A DNA stretch of 64,000 nucleotides, taken from the NCBI RefSeq assembly GCF_903903185.1, contig NZ_CAIUXT010000222.1, forward strand, positions 1 to 64,000, in the 5' to 3' direction. A model generated the notes under the pieces. That model did not search any database. It was not told the DNA's origin and was given only the letters and a program-made list of their open reading frames with translations. Source of the stretch: an uncultured Rhodoblastus sp. (lineage in GTDB: Bacteria; Pseudomonadota; Alphaproteobacteria; Rhizobiales; Beijerinckiaceae). The position numbers and the translations under genes are program-made. Shown here piece after piece: positions 18,755-27,680 of the stretch (its first letter is position 1; each line of letters starts with the position of its first letter).

Positions 18755-19249
18755 TCAACGGGCGTCGGGCCCGCCGACGACCGCTCCGGTCGCGGCGTTC
18801 ATCAACAGGCGGATCACCCGGCCATCGGGCCGCAGCAGGGTGATTTCGTAAATATCGAGCTCGCCGCGGCGGCACAGCCGGCCCGACAGCGCCTCGGCAT
18901 GGGCATAGGCCGCCGCCTTGCGCATCAGGGCGAAAGGCTCCCGCAAATTCTCGGCGACCACCCGCTCGCGCGTCTCGGCCCTCGAATAACACAGGCGAGG
19001 ACCCGGCGGGCCCGGGTCCATGCCGCTGAAAGGCTCAATGGGCGGCGGCCCGGCGGGATCTGGCTCGACATCGTAAGCGCGCGGACCGTCAAAGCGCGGA
19101 CCGTCATAGCGTGGAACCCCGAAATAGGGCCCGCCGAAATGCGGCCCCCAGCCGCCGAAGCGAAAACCGTCCGCCCCGGCGATCTCCGCGCCGAGGATGA
19201 AAAACCCGCAAAGGCCGACCCGCAAAAGTTTCACCAGAACTTTGGCCAT
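18755..19249 (-). CDS. PepSY-like periplasmic protein
   Basis: A 164-residue exported protein with an N-terminal signal peptide (VKLLRVGLCGFFILGAEIAGA), a Gly/Pro/Phe-rich stretch (residues 25-75) and a C-terminal PepSY-like domain (RRGELDIYEITLLRPDGRVI then LLMNAATGAVVG). PepSY proteins often sit beside two-component systems and are thought to bind or inhibit periplasmic proteases or sense ligands. It is the first gene of a three-gene unit with the response regulator (27-base gap) and kinase, so an accessory sensing role is plausible. ATG 19249 starts directly at the signal peptide. Confidence 0.75.
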   Translation of the reverse strand: MAKVLVKLLRVGLCGFFILGAEIAGADGFRFGGWGPHFGGPYFGVPRYDGPRFDGPRAYDVEPDPAGPPPIEPFSGMDPGPPGPRLCYSRAETRERVVAENLREPFALMRKAAAYAHAEALSGRLCRRGELDIYEITLLRPDGRVIRLLMNAATGAVVGGPDAR

Positions 19250-19460
19250 GACGCAGATTGGTCCGCCCAGTCTGAACAAGTCGTGAACCGCTGGCGCCGC
19301 ACGGCCGGGCGACATGCCGGCGCAAAACCGCCGTCACGAGAACACCGGATTGCCGTCGCGCTTTAGCCGCAATGCGCGCTCCAAAATGCAATATCCGCCG
19401 CTATAGCTGCGGCGACAACCAGTGCGCCCGTAAAACCAAACCGCCCGAGGGTCATCGCGC

Positions 19461-20027
19461 ATGAGTCGCCAGTCGAGCCTTTTTCCGCTTTCGTCCGCCG
19501 CGCGCATCGTCGTCGCCGGGACTTTTTGCATCGGGGCGGTTTTCGCCCTCGCCGGCCTGCCGGGGTTCCGCCCGGAGCCAGAGCCCGAAAAACCCGCCGC
19601 GTCGCCGCGCGTCGAAATGCGGGCGGCGCCGGCGGCGCTGCCGGTCTACAGCTATTATCCCGAGCAATTGGCGGCCCTGCAAAGTCTGAGCCGGTTTCAA
19701 CCGATCGCCGACGCGGGCCGCCAGCCGGAGCCGCAGCCCGTCGCGGTCGCATTGAGAGTCGCGGCGCCGGACGTCCGACCAGCGCGCCGCCCGGATTCGC
19801 CGGCAAAACCCGCCCCCGTCGCAGCGGCGAGCGCTGCCGCCGCTGCGACGGCGACGACGCCCGAAAGCCAGAAAATCGTAAGCTTTCCGCTGGCCGAGGC
19901 GGCGGAAATCAGCGGACGTTTCGCCGGGCTGCGCGACGCTGCGGCGAGTTGGGGCCAGGCGGTCGTCGGCACGGGCGCACAGGCCGCCGCGACTCTCGGC
20001 GGCAAGATCGCCAGCCTCTGGCGCTGA
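19461..20027 (+). CDS. Hypothetical membrane-anchored protein, Ala/Pro-rich
   Basis: A 188-residue protein I do not recognise. One hydrophobic segment (about residues 13-33) could be a membrane anchor or uncleaved signal; the rest is a low-complexity Ala/Pro/Arg linker, then a short amphipathic C-terminal part (FPLAEAAEISGRFAGLRDAA). Codon composition matches neighbours and the frame starts soon after the divergent PepSY operon. The protein is convergent with the flavocytochrome gene downstream. A periplasmic structural or tether role is possible but unproven. Confidence 0.6.
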   Translation: MSRQSSLFPLSSAARIVVAGTFCIGAVFALAGLPGFRPEPEPEKPAASPRVEMRAAPAALPVYSYYPEQLAALQSLSRFQPIADAGRQPEPQPVAVALRVAAPDVRPARRPDSPAKPAPVAAASAAAAATATTPESQKIVSFPLAEAAEISGRFAGLRDAAASWGQAVVGTGAQAAATLGGKIASLWR

Positions 20028-20160
20028 GCCCGGGACAAGGTAGCCGGAACCTATTTGGACAGCACAAATCTTGGAACTGCCGGTCCAGTTGACGCCGACA
20101 CTCGCAACATTTGGACTTGGGGGGATCGAGGGATCAGATGCCTTCCCGATCGACTGTCCG

Positions 20161-21495
20161 TTATCGCATCTCGAACAGTTCCTGGTGGAAACGGGATGTC
20201 GGCAGCCCCTGCGCAACCATCGCGCCGCGGATCGCCTCGCCAAAACCGCGCGGGCCGCAAAACCAGACGTCGGCCTGTTTCCAATCCGGCGCCGCAGCGA
20301 CGAGGCTTTGCAAAGTTAGACGTCCGCCATTCGATCCGTCCACCAGATGAAATGCGATTCCCGCTTGTTCGGCCAGTTGCCGGATCGGGGCGATGAAGGC
20401 CAAGTCCGGCGCATTGGTTGCATAGAACATGTCCACCGGATATGACCGGCCAATTGCGGCGAGGTCCCTGAGACGAGCGATGAATGGCGTGACGCCGACC
20501 CCGCCGCCGATCCAGATTTGCCGATCGCCGGCGCCGTGAAAATTGAACCGGCCATAGGGACCTTCGACCACGACGCCCTGCCCCAGATGCAGGCTGCTCG
20601 CCAGGGTTCGGGTGTAGTCGCCGAGCCCCTTGATGGTAAACGTGAGCAGCCCGTCATTTTGCCAGGCCGAGGAGATGGTGAAGGGATGCGCATTCTCGAC
20701 ATCGTCGAAATTCACGAATGCAAACTGGCCGGCATCGTGTCCGCGCCAGGCCGTTTTGAGCCGAACCCCGACCTCGAGCGCCTGATTGCCGTCATACAGC
20801 AACAGCGTCGCAATGGCTCCCGAGGCCTGACGCGAACTGCCAATTTTTCGAAACAGCGCAATCACCGCAGCTACCGTTCCCGCCGTTAGCAGCAGCGCCA
20901 GCACGGGACCGAGCGGCCTGGTCCAATAATTCCGGTCCATCAAAATAAAGGCGTGAAACACCAATAGCAGGTAGACCAGCGGCATGAGGCGATGCGTCTT
21001 GAAAAAGTATTTGTACGGAAAACGCTTCCACAGCGCGAGTCCGACCAGACCGACCATCAGGTAGAACGCCCATTCGCCGATCTCGACGGCAGGTTCTTTC
21101 AAATAGCGAAACAGGTCGAAACCGGTCGCCACTTCCTCCGCCTTGGGCGGCTTCGGCGGAATGACGAACAGGCTCAGATCGGTGATCCATGACGGTCCCT
21201 TGCGCAGCACCCAATGCGCGATTGCGAATCCCAGCGCTGAGATACCCAGCCATTTGTGCAAGCGATAGAACTTGTCGAGGCCGCCCAGCGGAGTTTCAAA
21301 CCAGGCCGGACGGGCCGCCAGAATCACGCCAACGGACATCAGGCCCAACGCCAGCACACCCGTGCCGTAGACCAGGGTTTTGCGCATTGCCCAGAAGTCC
21401 CCCGTGAGCGCGCCCGGCTCAAGGCTGAGCAGCCAGAGTCCCGCCAATCCGACGATCGCCGATGCGAATATGGTCTTCAGTATTTTGAACTGCAT
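20161..21495 (-). CDS. Ferric-reductase-like flavocytochrome (ferredoxin reductase family)
   Basis: A 444-residue membrane oxidoreductase of the ferric reductase/NOX-like family. The N-terminal 200 residues form about six helices with paired histidines for haem (YRLHKWLGISALGFAIAHW and KTHRLMPLVYLLLVFHAF). The C-terminal half has an FAD-binding barrel (HPFTISSAW, GPYGRFNF) and an NAD(P)-binding domain (IGGGVGVTPFIARL and FCGPRGFGEAI). It should move electrons from cytoplasmic NAD(P)H to a periplasmic or membrane acceptor such as ferric iron. A TTG start four codons upstream (21507) is possible; ATG 21495 is preferred. Confidence 0.9.
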   Translation of the reverse strand: MQFKILKTIFASAIVGLAGLWLLSLEPGALTGDFWAMRKTLVYGTGVLALGLMSVGVILAARPAWFETPLGGLDKFYRLHKWLGISALGFAIAHWVLRKGPSWITDLSLFVIPPKPPKAEEVATGFDLFRYLKEPAVEIGEWAFYLMVGLVGLALWKRFPYKYFFKTHRLMPLVYLLLVFHAFILMDRNYWTRPLGPVLALLLTAGTVAAVIALFRKIGSSRQASGAIATLLLYDGNQALEVGVRLKTAWRGHDAGQFAFVNFDDVENAHPFTISSAWQNDGLLTFTIKGLGDYTRTLASSLHLGQGVVVEGPYGRFNFHGAGDRQIWIGGGVGVTPFIARLRDLAAIGRSYPVDMFYATNAPDLAFIAPIRQLAEQAGIAFHLVDGSNGGRLTLQSLVAAAPDWKQADVWFCGPRGFGEAIRGAMVAQGLPTSRFHQELFEMR

Positions 21496-22200
21496 GCATC
21501 TATCCAATTTCGTGCAATTGAGGACGCGCCGTCTTCCGGGGAAACCCGCCGATTTTCCAGGCAGGACGGCTCGAAAATTGAAACGACGCCCTTGGAGTTC
21601 TCAATCCGCGATCCTCGGCGTCGCAGCAGGCGGTCGTGCGCCCAACCTATGCGCCCAGGCGATATCTCGCGTCGCTCTCCCAAATTCCCAACCAATATCA
21701 GATACCGCTATTGCGTAACTTAAACGGTTGGGTGCTTGCAGCGCCCTACCTAAACTTGGCTTTTAAAACTAGGCCTGAAACAAGATGCGTGGGTAGGTTC
21801 GGAAAATACTCACGTTCGAGCCGGGAATGATTCGTCGATTTCTGCCATTCCTGAAGATTTATTGTCGGCTCGCTCCGGGTCAACTTGTCGGGAAGGTGGG
21901 CGGTCCACCGTTTCCCGCTGTTGCGACACCCGCTCTATCCGTAACGAGTGTCCGTTTTAAACGGATGGAAGCGGTTAAAAAAACGCCTCAGCGTCCATGC
22001 GACGAACAGGAATTAATCGGATGGGCGCCGCGGCTTCCCTCCCCGCGCCCGTCGCGCCGGGCGTTTCAAGCGAAACGCTTGCCAGACAAAGCGCCTTCGT
22101 GCCACCAATGCGCAGCCGCTCAAAATCGCGCTGTTTTCGCGCGGCTCAGTTTGCCGAAAACCATCCGGCGCGGGCGGAAAAGCGGAGGCGGGAAAGGGCT
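21496..22200. other. Intergenic region, no gene recognised
   Basis: About 700 bases, less GC-rich than neighbours at 21600-22000. Several short frames exist but none shows protein-like signatures. A 15-base near-palindrome (TCCGTTT-T-AAACGGA, 21951-21965) lies 235 bases before the DUF1214 start. In-frame sequence upstream of that gene is open to 21997 but looks non-coding. Confidence 0.45.
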
Positions 22201-22779
22201 TTGTCCAGACTGAAACCCCTGCCGGCCGCGGCCTTCGCCGCTCTCGCGCTGGGCGTGGCCGCGACCGCGCTGTCGCTGCGCGGGGAGCCCGGTTTCGGCG
22301 CGGTGCGGCTCGGCGCCTGGACCTCCTTTCCGCGAATCGGCGGCGCCGACATCGACCCCTATGGCCGCGCCGTCGTGGCGCTCGGAGGCGCGATGCCCCT
22401 CGGCGAGGGCGAGGGTCTGGCCTTCGTCGCCGACAGGGACGACGACGGCCGCGCCCTCGATTCGCGCTGCGACTATCTCATTTCCGGCGCCGCCCTGCCT
22501 GCGCGCCTGTGGACCCTGAGCGCCTACGACCTGGAGGGCCGCCTGCGGCCCAACGAGGCGGACCGCCACGGCCTGACTTCCGTCGGCCTGCTGCGCCGCA
22601 AGGGCGGCGACTTCGCCATCGCGGCGGCGCGCGCGGCGCGCCCCGGCAACTGGTTGCCGCTTGGCGAAAAAAGCCGGTTCCTTCTGGTGCTGCGCGCCTA
22701 TGAGGCCGGGGCCTCTTCGCTGGCCGGGGCCTTCGAGGGCTGGAACGCGCCGAAAATCGCGCGCGGCGACTGCTCATGA
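22201..22779 (+). CDS. DUF1214-domain protein
   Basis: A 192-residue protein with an N-terminal hydrophobic segment (AAAFAALALGVAATALSL) and a DUF1214-like domain (GAWTSFPRIGGADIDPYGRA, then WTLSAYDLEGRLRPNEADRHGL). DUF1214 and DUF1254 proteins occur in pairs in alphaproteobacteria and are envelope proteins of unknown function. The start is uncertain: TTG 22201 follows GCGGGAAAGG closely and places the hydrophobic segment at the N-terminus; an upstream ATG would add up to 68 low-quality residues. The stop overlaps the DUF1254 start (ATGA). Confidence 0.8.
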   Translation: MSRLKPLPAAAFAALALGVAATALSLRGEPGFGAVRLGAWTSFPRIGGADIDPYGRAVVALGGAMPLGEGEGLAFVADRDDDGRALDSRCDYLISGAALPARLWTLSAYDLEGRLRPNEADRHGLTSVGLLRRKGGDFAIAAARAARPGNWLPLGEKSRFLLVLRAYEAGASSLAGAFEGWNAPKIARGDCS

Positions 22780-23405
22780 TGCGGCGGGAGACCGATTTCT
22801 GGCTCGACCGGACGCTCGACCTGCTGCCCTGGCTGCTGGCGGCGCTGCTGGGCGGCGTCGCCCTCCATCTCCTCACGCTGCTGGCGCTGCCGCGCCTGAC
22901 CCCCAGCTCGGCCTACCGCAGGCTGGCGCTCAAAACGCCGGTCGGACAAGTCGCCTTGCTGCCGCGCGCCGCGCCGGGGACGGGGCCGAGCTTCTCCGAT
23001 CCCTTCGCCACCCTGGCGCTGTGCCGATTCGATCTCTCGCTAGGACCACTACGCCTGCGCGCCCGCGCCGACAACGACCATCCGTTTTCGGTTTCGGTGC
23101 GGCTCGCCGACGGCACCATCATCTACAGCGCCAACGACCGCCAGACGCCGAAGGGAAGCTTCAATATCCTGATCGTCACCCAGGCCCAGGCGGACGCCAG
23201 CGATCTTCAGCGCGACAACGCCGGAGCGGACGAGAATGCGGCCGGCGACGCCGGGACAGTTAACGAGGATGAGTTGCGGCTGATCTCTCCGGCCAAGGCC
23301 GGCTTCGCCCTGTTTCGCGCGCTCAGCCTGCGCGAGAGCGATTACGATGCGGCGGCGGCGGCGCTCGCCTCCGTCGAATGCGCCGTGGAAAAACCGGCGC
23401 GATGA
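22776..23405 (+). CDS. DUF1254-domain membrane protein
   Basis: A 209-residue protein with one N-terminal membrane helix (LLPWLLAALLGGVALHLLTLLAL) and a DUF1254-like C-terminal domain (DPFATLALCRFDLSLGPLRLRA and SVRLADGTIIYSANDRQTPKG). It overlaps the DUF1214 gene by four bases, so the two are translated together and probably act together in the envelope. No catalytic motif is known for the family. An insertion rich in Asp/Ala (about 145-165) has lower complexity. Confidence 0.82.
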   Translation: MMRRETDFWLDRTLDLLPWLLAALLGGVALHLLTLLALPRLTPSSAYRRLALKTPVGQVALLPRAAPGTGPSFSDPFATLALCRFDLSLGPLRLRARADNDHPFSVSVRLADGTIIYSANDRQTPKGSFNILIVTQAQADASDLQRDNAGADENAAGDAGTVNEDELRLISPAKAGFALFRALSLRESDYDAAAAALASVECAVEKPAR

Positions 23406-23426
23406 AAAGTCAGGACCACTATCGCC

Positions 23427-23648
23427 TCATGCGCGTTTCTTGCGCCGGGCGCCGGTCCCGCCGGACCGGCGGCGACCGGACGACTGGTCGGGGCCGTTCG
23501 CGCTGGTCGCGCCATGCAGCCGGTCTGGATGGTCTTCCTGGCGGTGATAGCGCACGCCGAGAAAAAACAGGATCTGCGCCGGGCCTTCCGGCGGCGCCGA
23601 TCTGGCGCGCGTGCGCCCGTTGCGGCAAAATGGTTTGACCTCGCCCAT
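23427..23648 (-). CDS. Small conserved-looking hypothetical protein (73 aa)
   Basis: A 73-residue basic protein containing PAQILFFLGVRYHR, a motif I associate with short uncharacterised Rhizobiales proteins of the form x-IxFFxGVRYxR, followed by a Lys/Arg-rich tail. It starts at ATG 23648 with GAGGA about 12 bases upstream. It is convergent with the DUF1254 gene and divergent from DUF2336. Overlapping frames on both strands make the call less certain; the motif is the reason for choosing this frame. Confidence 0.5.
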   Translation of the reverse strand: MGEVKPFCRNGRTRARSAPPEGPAQILFFLGVRYHRQEDHPDRLHGATSANGPDQSSGRRRSGGTGARRKKRA

Positions 23649-23837
23649 GGTTTCGATGTCCTCGCGCCTTCCCCCGCCGAAACATGCGGCGGCACAAACA
23701 GCGGGGCGGCGCGACGCCAAGAGCCCAATGGGGCGTCCTCTCCACCCGTCGAATCATTAATGAATGGCGTTGGTTAATGATGCGTCAAGAAAGCTCGGCT
23801 AGGCTTCAGGCCTTGGAATTATTCCGGACCCAGCCTC

Positions 23838-25007
23838 ATGCAGACCGACATTTTTGCCCGCCTGCGCGATCTCGCGGCCTCCGCCGGGTCCGGGACCGGG
23901 GAAATGCGCCCGATTCTGCTGCGCGTCGCCACCGACCTGTTCGCCCTGCACGAGCGGCACAGGCCGCATGAAATCCGGCTTTACGAAGAAATGGCGGACC
24001 GGCTGATCGCCGACGCCGACGAGGCCAGCCTGACGCTCGTCGCCCGCAAGCTGGCGCGCTGCCCGGACGCGCCGGCCGCGATCTTGCGGCGCATCCGCGC
24101 CCGGGGCGGCGCGCCGGAAGTCGAAATCTTGGCTGCCGACCCGCGCATCGAACACAAGGAATTGCGCCAGGTCGCCGCCGGCGGGGCCTGCGACCACGCC
24201 TGCGCCGTCGCAGGACGCGACGATCTCGACCGCGAAATCGCGAAAATTCTGAGCCGGAGGCCGGAACGCGAAGTCGTCCGCGCGCTTGCCGCCAACGCGA
24301 AGGCGCCGCTCGCCGTCGAAGAACTGCGGCTGCTGTGCGCACGCGGACGCGACGACGCGGTTCTGGCGCAAGCCCTGCTGGCGCGGGGCGAGCCGATGCT
24401 CGAATGGCTCCCGCTCTACCTCGCCGCCGATGCGGCGCAGCGGGAAAAGCTGATCGGCCTCGCGCGCGCCGCCGGGCTCGCGCAGATCGGCCGGCCCGAC
24501 GACCTGCCGCCGCTTGACGAGGAGGCCGCCGCGCGTCTGGAGTCCTGCGCCTTGCGCCGCAAACGATCGGCCCTGGCGCTGACGCTCGCCGAAATTCTCG
24601 GCTGCGACCAATTCCGCGCGCGAAAGATCGTCGGGGACGAAGGCGGCGACGCCTTGACCCTCGCCTTCATCGCCATCGGCCTCCCTCGGGAGGCCGCCGC
24701 GCGAATCCTTCTCGCCGCCTTTCCGAAGGTCGCCTTGTCGGTGGGCGCTTTTGCACGCACCATGGCGCTCTACGCCCGATTGCCGCGCCGCGAGGCGTCG
24801 CGCATCGTCGCCGCCTTCGCCGGCGAGGCGGGAAAGGCCGGCGCCAAATTCTTGCGCGCGCGGGCGGCCAGGGCGCAGGCGGGAAGGTCTAAGGCCGAGC
24901 GCCCGCAAGAAGCAAGGGCTCCGGCGGGAAAAGGTCTCGCGGGCGCTGCGGGAGGGGCCTTTTCGGCGCGTAATGCGAACCCGCTCCGGACGTTCACGCG
25001 GCGGTGA
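23838..25007 (+). CDS. DUF2336-family protein
   Basis: A 389-residue, predominantly helical cytoplasmic protein of the DUF2336 family, common in Rhizobiales and of unknown function. Repeating helix pairs such as ADEASLTLVARKLARCPDAP and EREVVRALAANAKAPL suggest a HEAT-like or armadillo-like scaffold. The C-terminal 60 residues are a basic, Ala/Arg-rich tail of low complexity that may be disordered. It seems to be a single-gene unit and is convergent with the lipoprotein gene downstream. Confidence 0.85.
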   Translation: MQTDIFARLRDLAASAGSGTGEMRPILLRVATDLFALHERHRPHEIRLYEEMADRLIADADEASLTLVARKLARCPDAPAAILRRIRARGGAPEVEILAADPRIEHKELRQVAAGGACDHACAVAGRDDLDREIAKILSRRPEREVVRALAANAKAPLAVEELRLLCARGRDDAVLAQALLARGEPMLEWLPLYLAADAAQREKLIGLARAAGLAQIGRPDDLPPLDEEAAARLESCALRRKRSALALTLAEILGCDQFRARKIVGDEGGDALTLAFIAIGLPREAAARILLAAFPKVALSVGAFARTMALYARLPRREASRIVAAFAGEAGKAGAKFLRARAARAQAGRSKAERPQEARAPAGKGLAGAAGGAFSARNANPLRTFTRR

Positions 25008-25078
25008 CGCGCGGGACGACGCACGATCCAAAAGCCAAAAATTGGCCCAAGAACCAAAACTGGCCCCAACGCCTGATT

Positions 25079-25375
25079 TCAGTTCGGCAATTGGTCGATC
25101 GGAATGAAAATCTTGCCCAGAAAGCCCTGGCCTCTGGCAGGATGTTCCTGACAGGTGAAGGTCAGGGTCTCCTGACCATTGGCGTTCCAGCCGCGCCACT
25201 GGCGGGGAATCAGCACCATGCCATATTTGGCGCATTCCCGTTCCGCCAGCGCCACCAGATGGGATTCGCGGTCGGCGGGCCGGTCCAGGCCGGGATATAA
25301 AAAGTAAGTCACTTCACGCGGGGCGCAACCGGAGATCGCGAGAAGCAACCCGACGATAAACAGACGTCGCATCAT
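25079..25375 (-). CDS. Small lipoprotein
   Basis: A 98-residue protein with a short signal peptide and lipobox (LLAISGC, Cys at position 17), so it should be a lipid-anchored envelope protein. The mature part has two more cysteines (RECAKYGM and FTCQEHP) that may form a disulfide. I do not recognise a family. ATG 25375 is preceded by GGAGC; a longer frame upstream lacks a signal peptide at its start and was rejected. Confidence 0.75.
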   Translation of the reverse strand: MMRRLFIVGLLLAISGCAPREVTYFLYPGLDRPADRESHLVALAERECAKYGMVLIPRQWRGWNANGQETLTFTCQEHPARGQGFLGKIFIPIDQLPN

Positions 25376-25525
25376 CGCGCTCCACAAGTTGGGTTGCCCA
25401 GGTTCGAATGGTTTACAAGGTGAAAGAATCAAATATCGCCTTGACCGGCCATGCTTGCCGACGAGCCCTCTTTTCCAGCAAGAAACCGGCGAAGTCAATC
25501 CGCGCGTCGAAAGTTGGGCCATCCG

Positions 25526-26239
25526 TTATTGCCCCCTCGCCACCACGCCGACGATCGGCCCCATCGGCAGGGTGAAATCGTCGCGCCCCAGTTGCGGCGC
25601 GTAAAGCGCCGAAATCGAACCGTCGAGAAACAGCGCATTGTCGCATTGCAGCTTGTCGCGAAACAAGCTCGCGAACTGAAAAAACGTGACAGGCTCGTTG
25701 GATATAGCGAAAATCGCAAGTCCTTCATGATCTACGCCGACGCCGTTGCGCAATTTGAGCGACGTGCCGTCGGCATGGATGCGCGGATGAATCTTGCCGT
25801 TGAGCACCAGCATCGGGCCGGACTGGGTGGCGTAGGCGGCCGGGGGGCGCTGGCCAAGGAAATGCGAGGTCTCCCAGACTCCCGCCTGCCCGCCGCCGAC
25901 GAAAAACACACCATTGGGTTTGAGATGGAAATTGGCCGCGCCGCCGCGCGTATTGGCGCGCTTGAGCTCGACGCCCTGTTCGATATAAAGCCCGACCGGC
26001 GCATTGCTGTAGTCATACATGCCGCCGTTCATGCCGAAGATCAGTTTTTCGCCCGGCTTCAGGCTGGCCGCCGCCGCCTCGAAACTGCCGAGAGGCTGGC
26101 CGTCGGGACCGCGCCAGAACAGGCGCAGATCGTCCTTTTTCGGATCGAAGCGGCAGATCGTGTAGGACTGGCCGCCCTGGACCAGGTCGCCGCAAGGCGC
26201 GGTCAGAGCCGGCGCGCAGGCCAGGATCGACGCCAACAT
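25526..26239 (-). CDS. Phosphodiester glycosidase family protein (DUF2233/NAGPA-like)
   Basis: About 237 residues, exported. DUF2233/NAGPA-domain proteins cleave sugar-phosphodiester bonds in some systems. Family motifs are visible: FGMNGGMYD, ATQSGPMLVLNGKIHP, VGVDHEGLAIFAIS and LFLDGSISALYAP. The start is uncertain: ATG 26239 gives a minimal signal peptide ending LTAPCGD, while the hydrophobic region extends upstream (SVLAAMLASILA) without an obvious start codon. Longer starts would overlap the palindrome and start of the divergent ribB gene. Confidence 0.8.
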   Translation of the reverse strand: MLASILACAPALTAPCGDLVQGGQSYTICRFDPKKDDLRLFWRGPDGQPLGSFEAAAASLKPGEKLIFGMNGGMYDYSNAPVGLYIEQGVELKRANTRGGAANFHLKPNGVFFVGGGQAGVWETSHFLGQRPPAAYATQSGPMLVLNGKIHPRIHADGTSLKLRNGVGVDHEGLAIFAISNEPVTFFQFASLFRDKLQCDNALFLDGSISALYAPQLGRDDFTLPMGPIVGVVARGQ

Positions 26240-26330
26240 CGCCGCCAGAACGGATTTGGGGCTCAGCCCGAGTAAACCGGCCGGAAGCCCGTTTCCGGCG
26301 AATCGGCGCGCCCGGCGAGCCGGTTCAGCG

Positions 26331-26351
26331 GATTTTAGTATTGCTAAAATC
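26331..26351. promoter_or_regulatory. Palindromic operator-like site upstream of HTH-ribB
   Basis: GATTTTAG-N5-CTAAAATC, a perfect 8-bp inverted repeat in otherwise GC-rich DNA, ends 24 bases before the ATG of the HTH-RibB frame. Size and symmetry suit a Cro/CI-type dimer, and the gene itself encodes such a domain, so autoregulation is the simplest reading. Confidence 0.7.
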
Positions 26352-26375
26352 GACAAAATCCTTAGCCTCGAAGCC

Positions 26376-27680
26376 ATGAAGCTGGCGGCATGGTTACGCA
26401 AATCCGGCGTGAGCCGAATTGAATTCTCGCGGCGGCTCGGCCTGACCCCCGGCGCCGTCAGCCAGTTGTGCAATCAGGAGCAGGTGTGGATGTCGCGAGA
26501 GACGGCGCGGGCCATTGCGCGCGAAACCCGGGGCGCCGTGACGCCCAATGACTTTCTGCCCGACGTTGCGGGCGAGAACAAGATGCTGGAGGCTTCCATG
26601 TCGAATTCGGTGACCCAGGCCGTCGAGGCGATCAAGCGCGGCGAGATCGTCATCGTCACCGACGACGACGACCGCGAGAACGAGGGCGATCTCGTGATGG
26701 CGGCGAGTCTCGCCACGACGGAGAAAATGGCCTTCATCATCCGCAATTGCTGCGGCATCGTCTGCGCGCCGCTCTCCGCCGCCGAGGCCCAGCGCCTGCA
26801 TCTTCAGCCGATGGTGGCGGAAAACGACGCGCCGCTCGGCACCGCCTTCACCGTCACCGTCGATGTCAAACATGGCCTGACCACCGGCATATCGGCCGAA
26901 CAGCGCGCCAACACCGTGCGCGGCCTCGCCAACAATAATTTCGGCGCCGCCGATTTCGTGCGGCCCGGCCATGTGTTTCCGCTGATCGCCAAGGAAGGCG
27001 GCGTGCTGATGCGCTCCGGCCATACCGAAGCCGCGGTCGATCTTTGCAAACTGGCCGGCATGCCGCCGGTCGGCGTGATCTGCGAATTGGCCAATGACGA
27101 CGGCACCGTGATGGTCGGCCCGCAAATCGCCGCCTTTGCCGAGAAAAACGGGCTCCGGCAGATTTCGGTGGCCGATCTGATCGCCTACCGGCAGGCGCGC
27201 GACAAACTGGTCGAGCGCGTCGCCGCCTTTCCGGTCGAAAACCGATATGGCCGGTTCACCGGCTACGCCTTCGTCACGCCGTTCGATTCGGTGCAGCATT
27301 TCGCGCTGGTCGCCGGCGACATCGGCGATGGCCGCGACATTCCCGCCCGCCTGCACCGCGCCGATATTCTTTCCGATATTTTCGGCGGCGGAACCGCGAT
27401 CAATTCGGCGCTCGAAGCCTTCCAGAAAAAAGGGCGCGGCGTTCTGGTCTATCTGCGCGACGGCGCGGCCGGCGTGCCCGCCAATCTGGTTGGCCAGAAG
27501 GAAGAGGCCGGAAACGAAAACGCCCGCGCGCGAAACTGGCTCGACATCGGCCTTGGCGCGCAGATTCTGCGCGATCTCGGGGTTTCGTCGATCCGCCTGC
27601 GCACCAATGCGCCGCGCAAATATGTCGGCCTGTCGGGCTTCGGCATCGAGATCACCGGCATAGAGGACGCCTCGCGATGA
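26376..27680 (+). CDS. ribB: HTH domain in frame with 3,4-dihydroxy-2-butanone 4-phosphate synthase (RibBX-type)
   Basis: RibB converts ribulose 5-phosphate to the four-carbon precursor of riboflavin. The frame encodes 434 residues: 1-62 a Cro/CI or YdaS-like helix-turn-helix (SRIEFSRRLGLTPGAVSQL), 75-290 RibB with the acidic motif DDDDRENEGD and the HTEAAVDLCKLAG motif, and 290-434 a GTP-cyclohydrolase-II-like domain that has lost its zinc cysteines (LHRADILSDIFGG), so it should not be active. A strong GGAGG lies 6 bases before Met75 (ATG 26598), giving a normal 360-residue RibB. The cell may therefore make both a long regulatory form and a short enzyme, or only the latter. cobO overlaps the 3' end by 4 bases. 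Confidence 0.93.
   Translation: MKLAAWLRKSGVSRIEFSRRLGLTPGAVSQLCNQEQVWMSRETARAIARETRGAVTPNDFLPDVAGENKMLEASMSNSVTQAVEAIKRGEIVIVTDDDDRENEGDLVMAASLATTEKMAFIIRNCCGIVCAPLSAAEAQRLHLQPMVAENDAPLGTAFTVTVDVKHGLTTGISAEQRANTVRGLANNNFGAADFVRPGHVFPLIAKEGGVLMRSGHTEAAVDLCKLAGMPPVGVICELANDDGTVMVGPQIAAFAEKNGLRQISVADLIAYRQARDKLVERVAAFPVENRYGRFTGYAFVTPFDSVQHFALVAGDIGDGRDIPARLHRADILSDIFGGGTAINSALEAFQKKGRGVLVYLRDGAAGVPANLVGQKEEAGNENARARNWLDIGLGAQILRDLGVSSIRLRTNAPRKYVGLSGFGIEITGIEDASR

Noticed and set aside
26240-26376. FMN riboswitch upstream of ribB
   Set aside because: Only 136 bases separate the divergent starts and no RFN-element conserved boxes were seen; the palindrome is too short and symmetric for a riboswitch.
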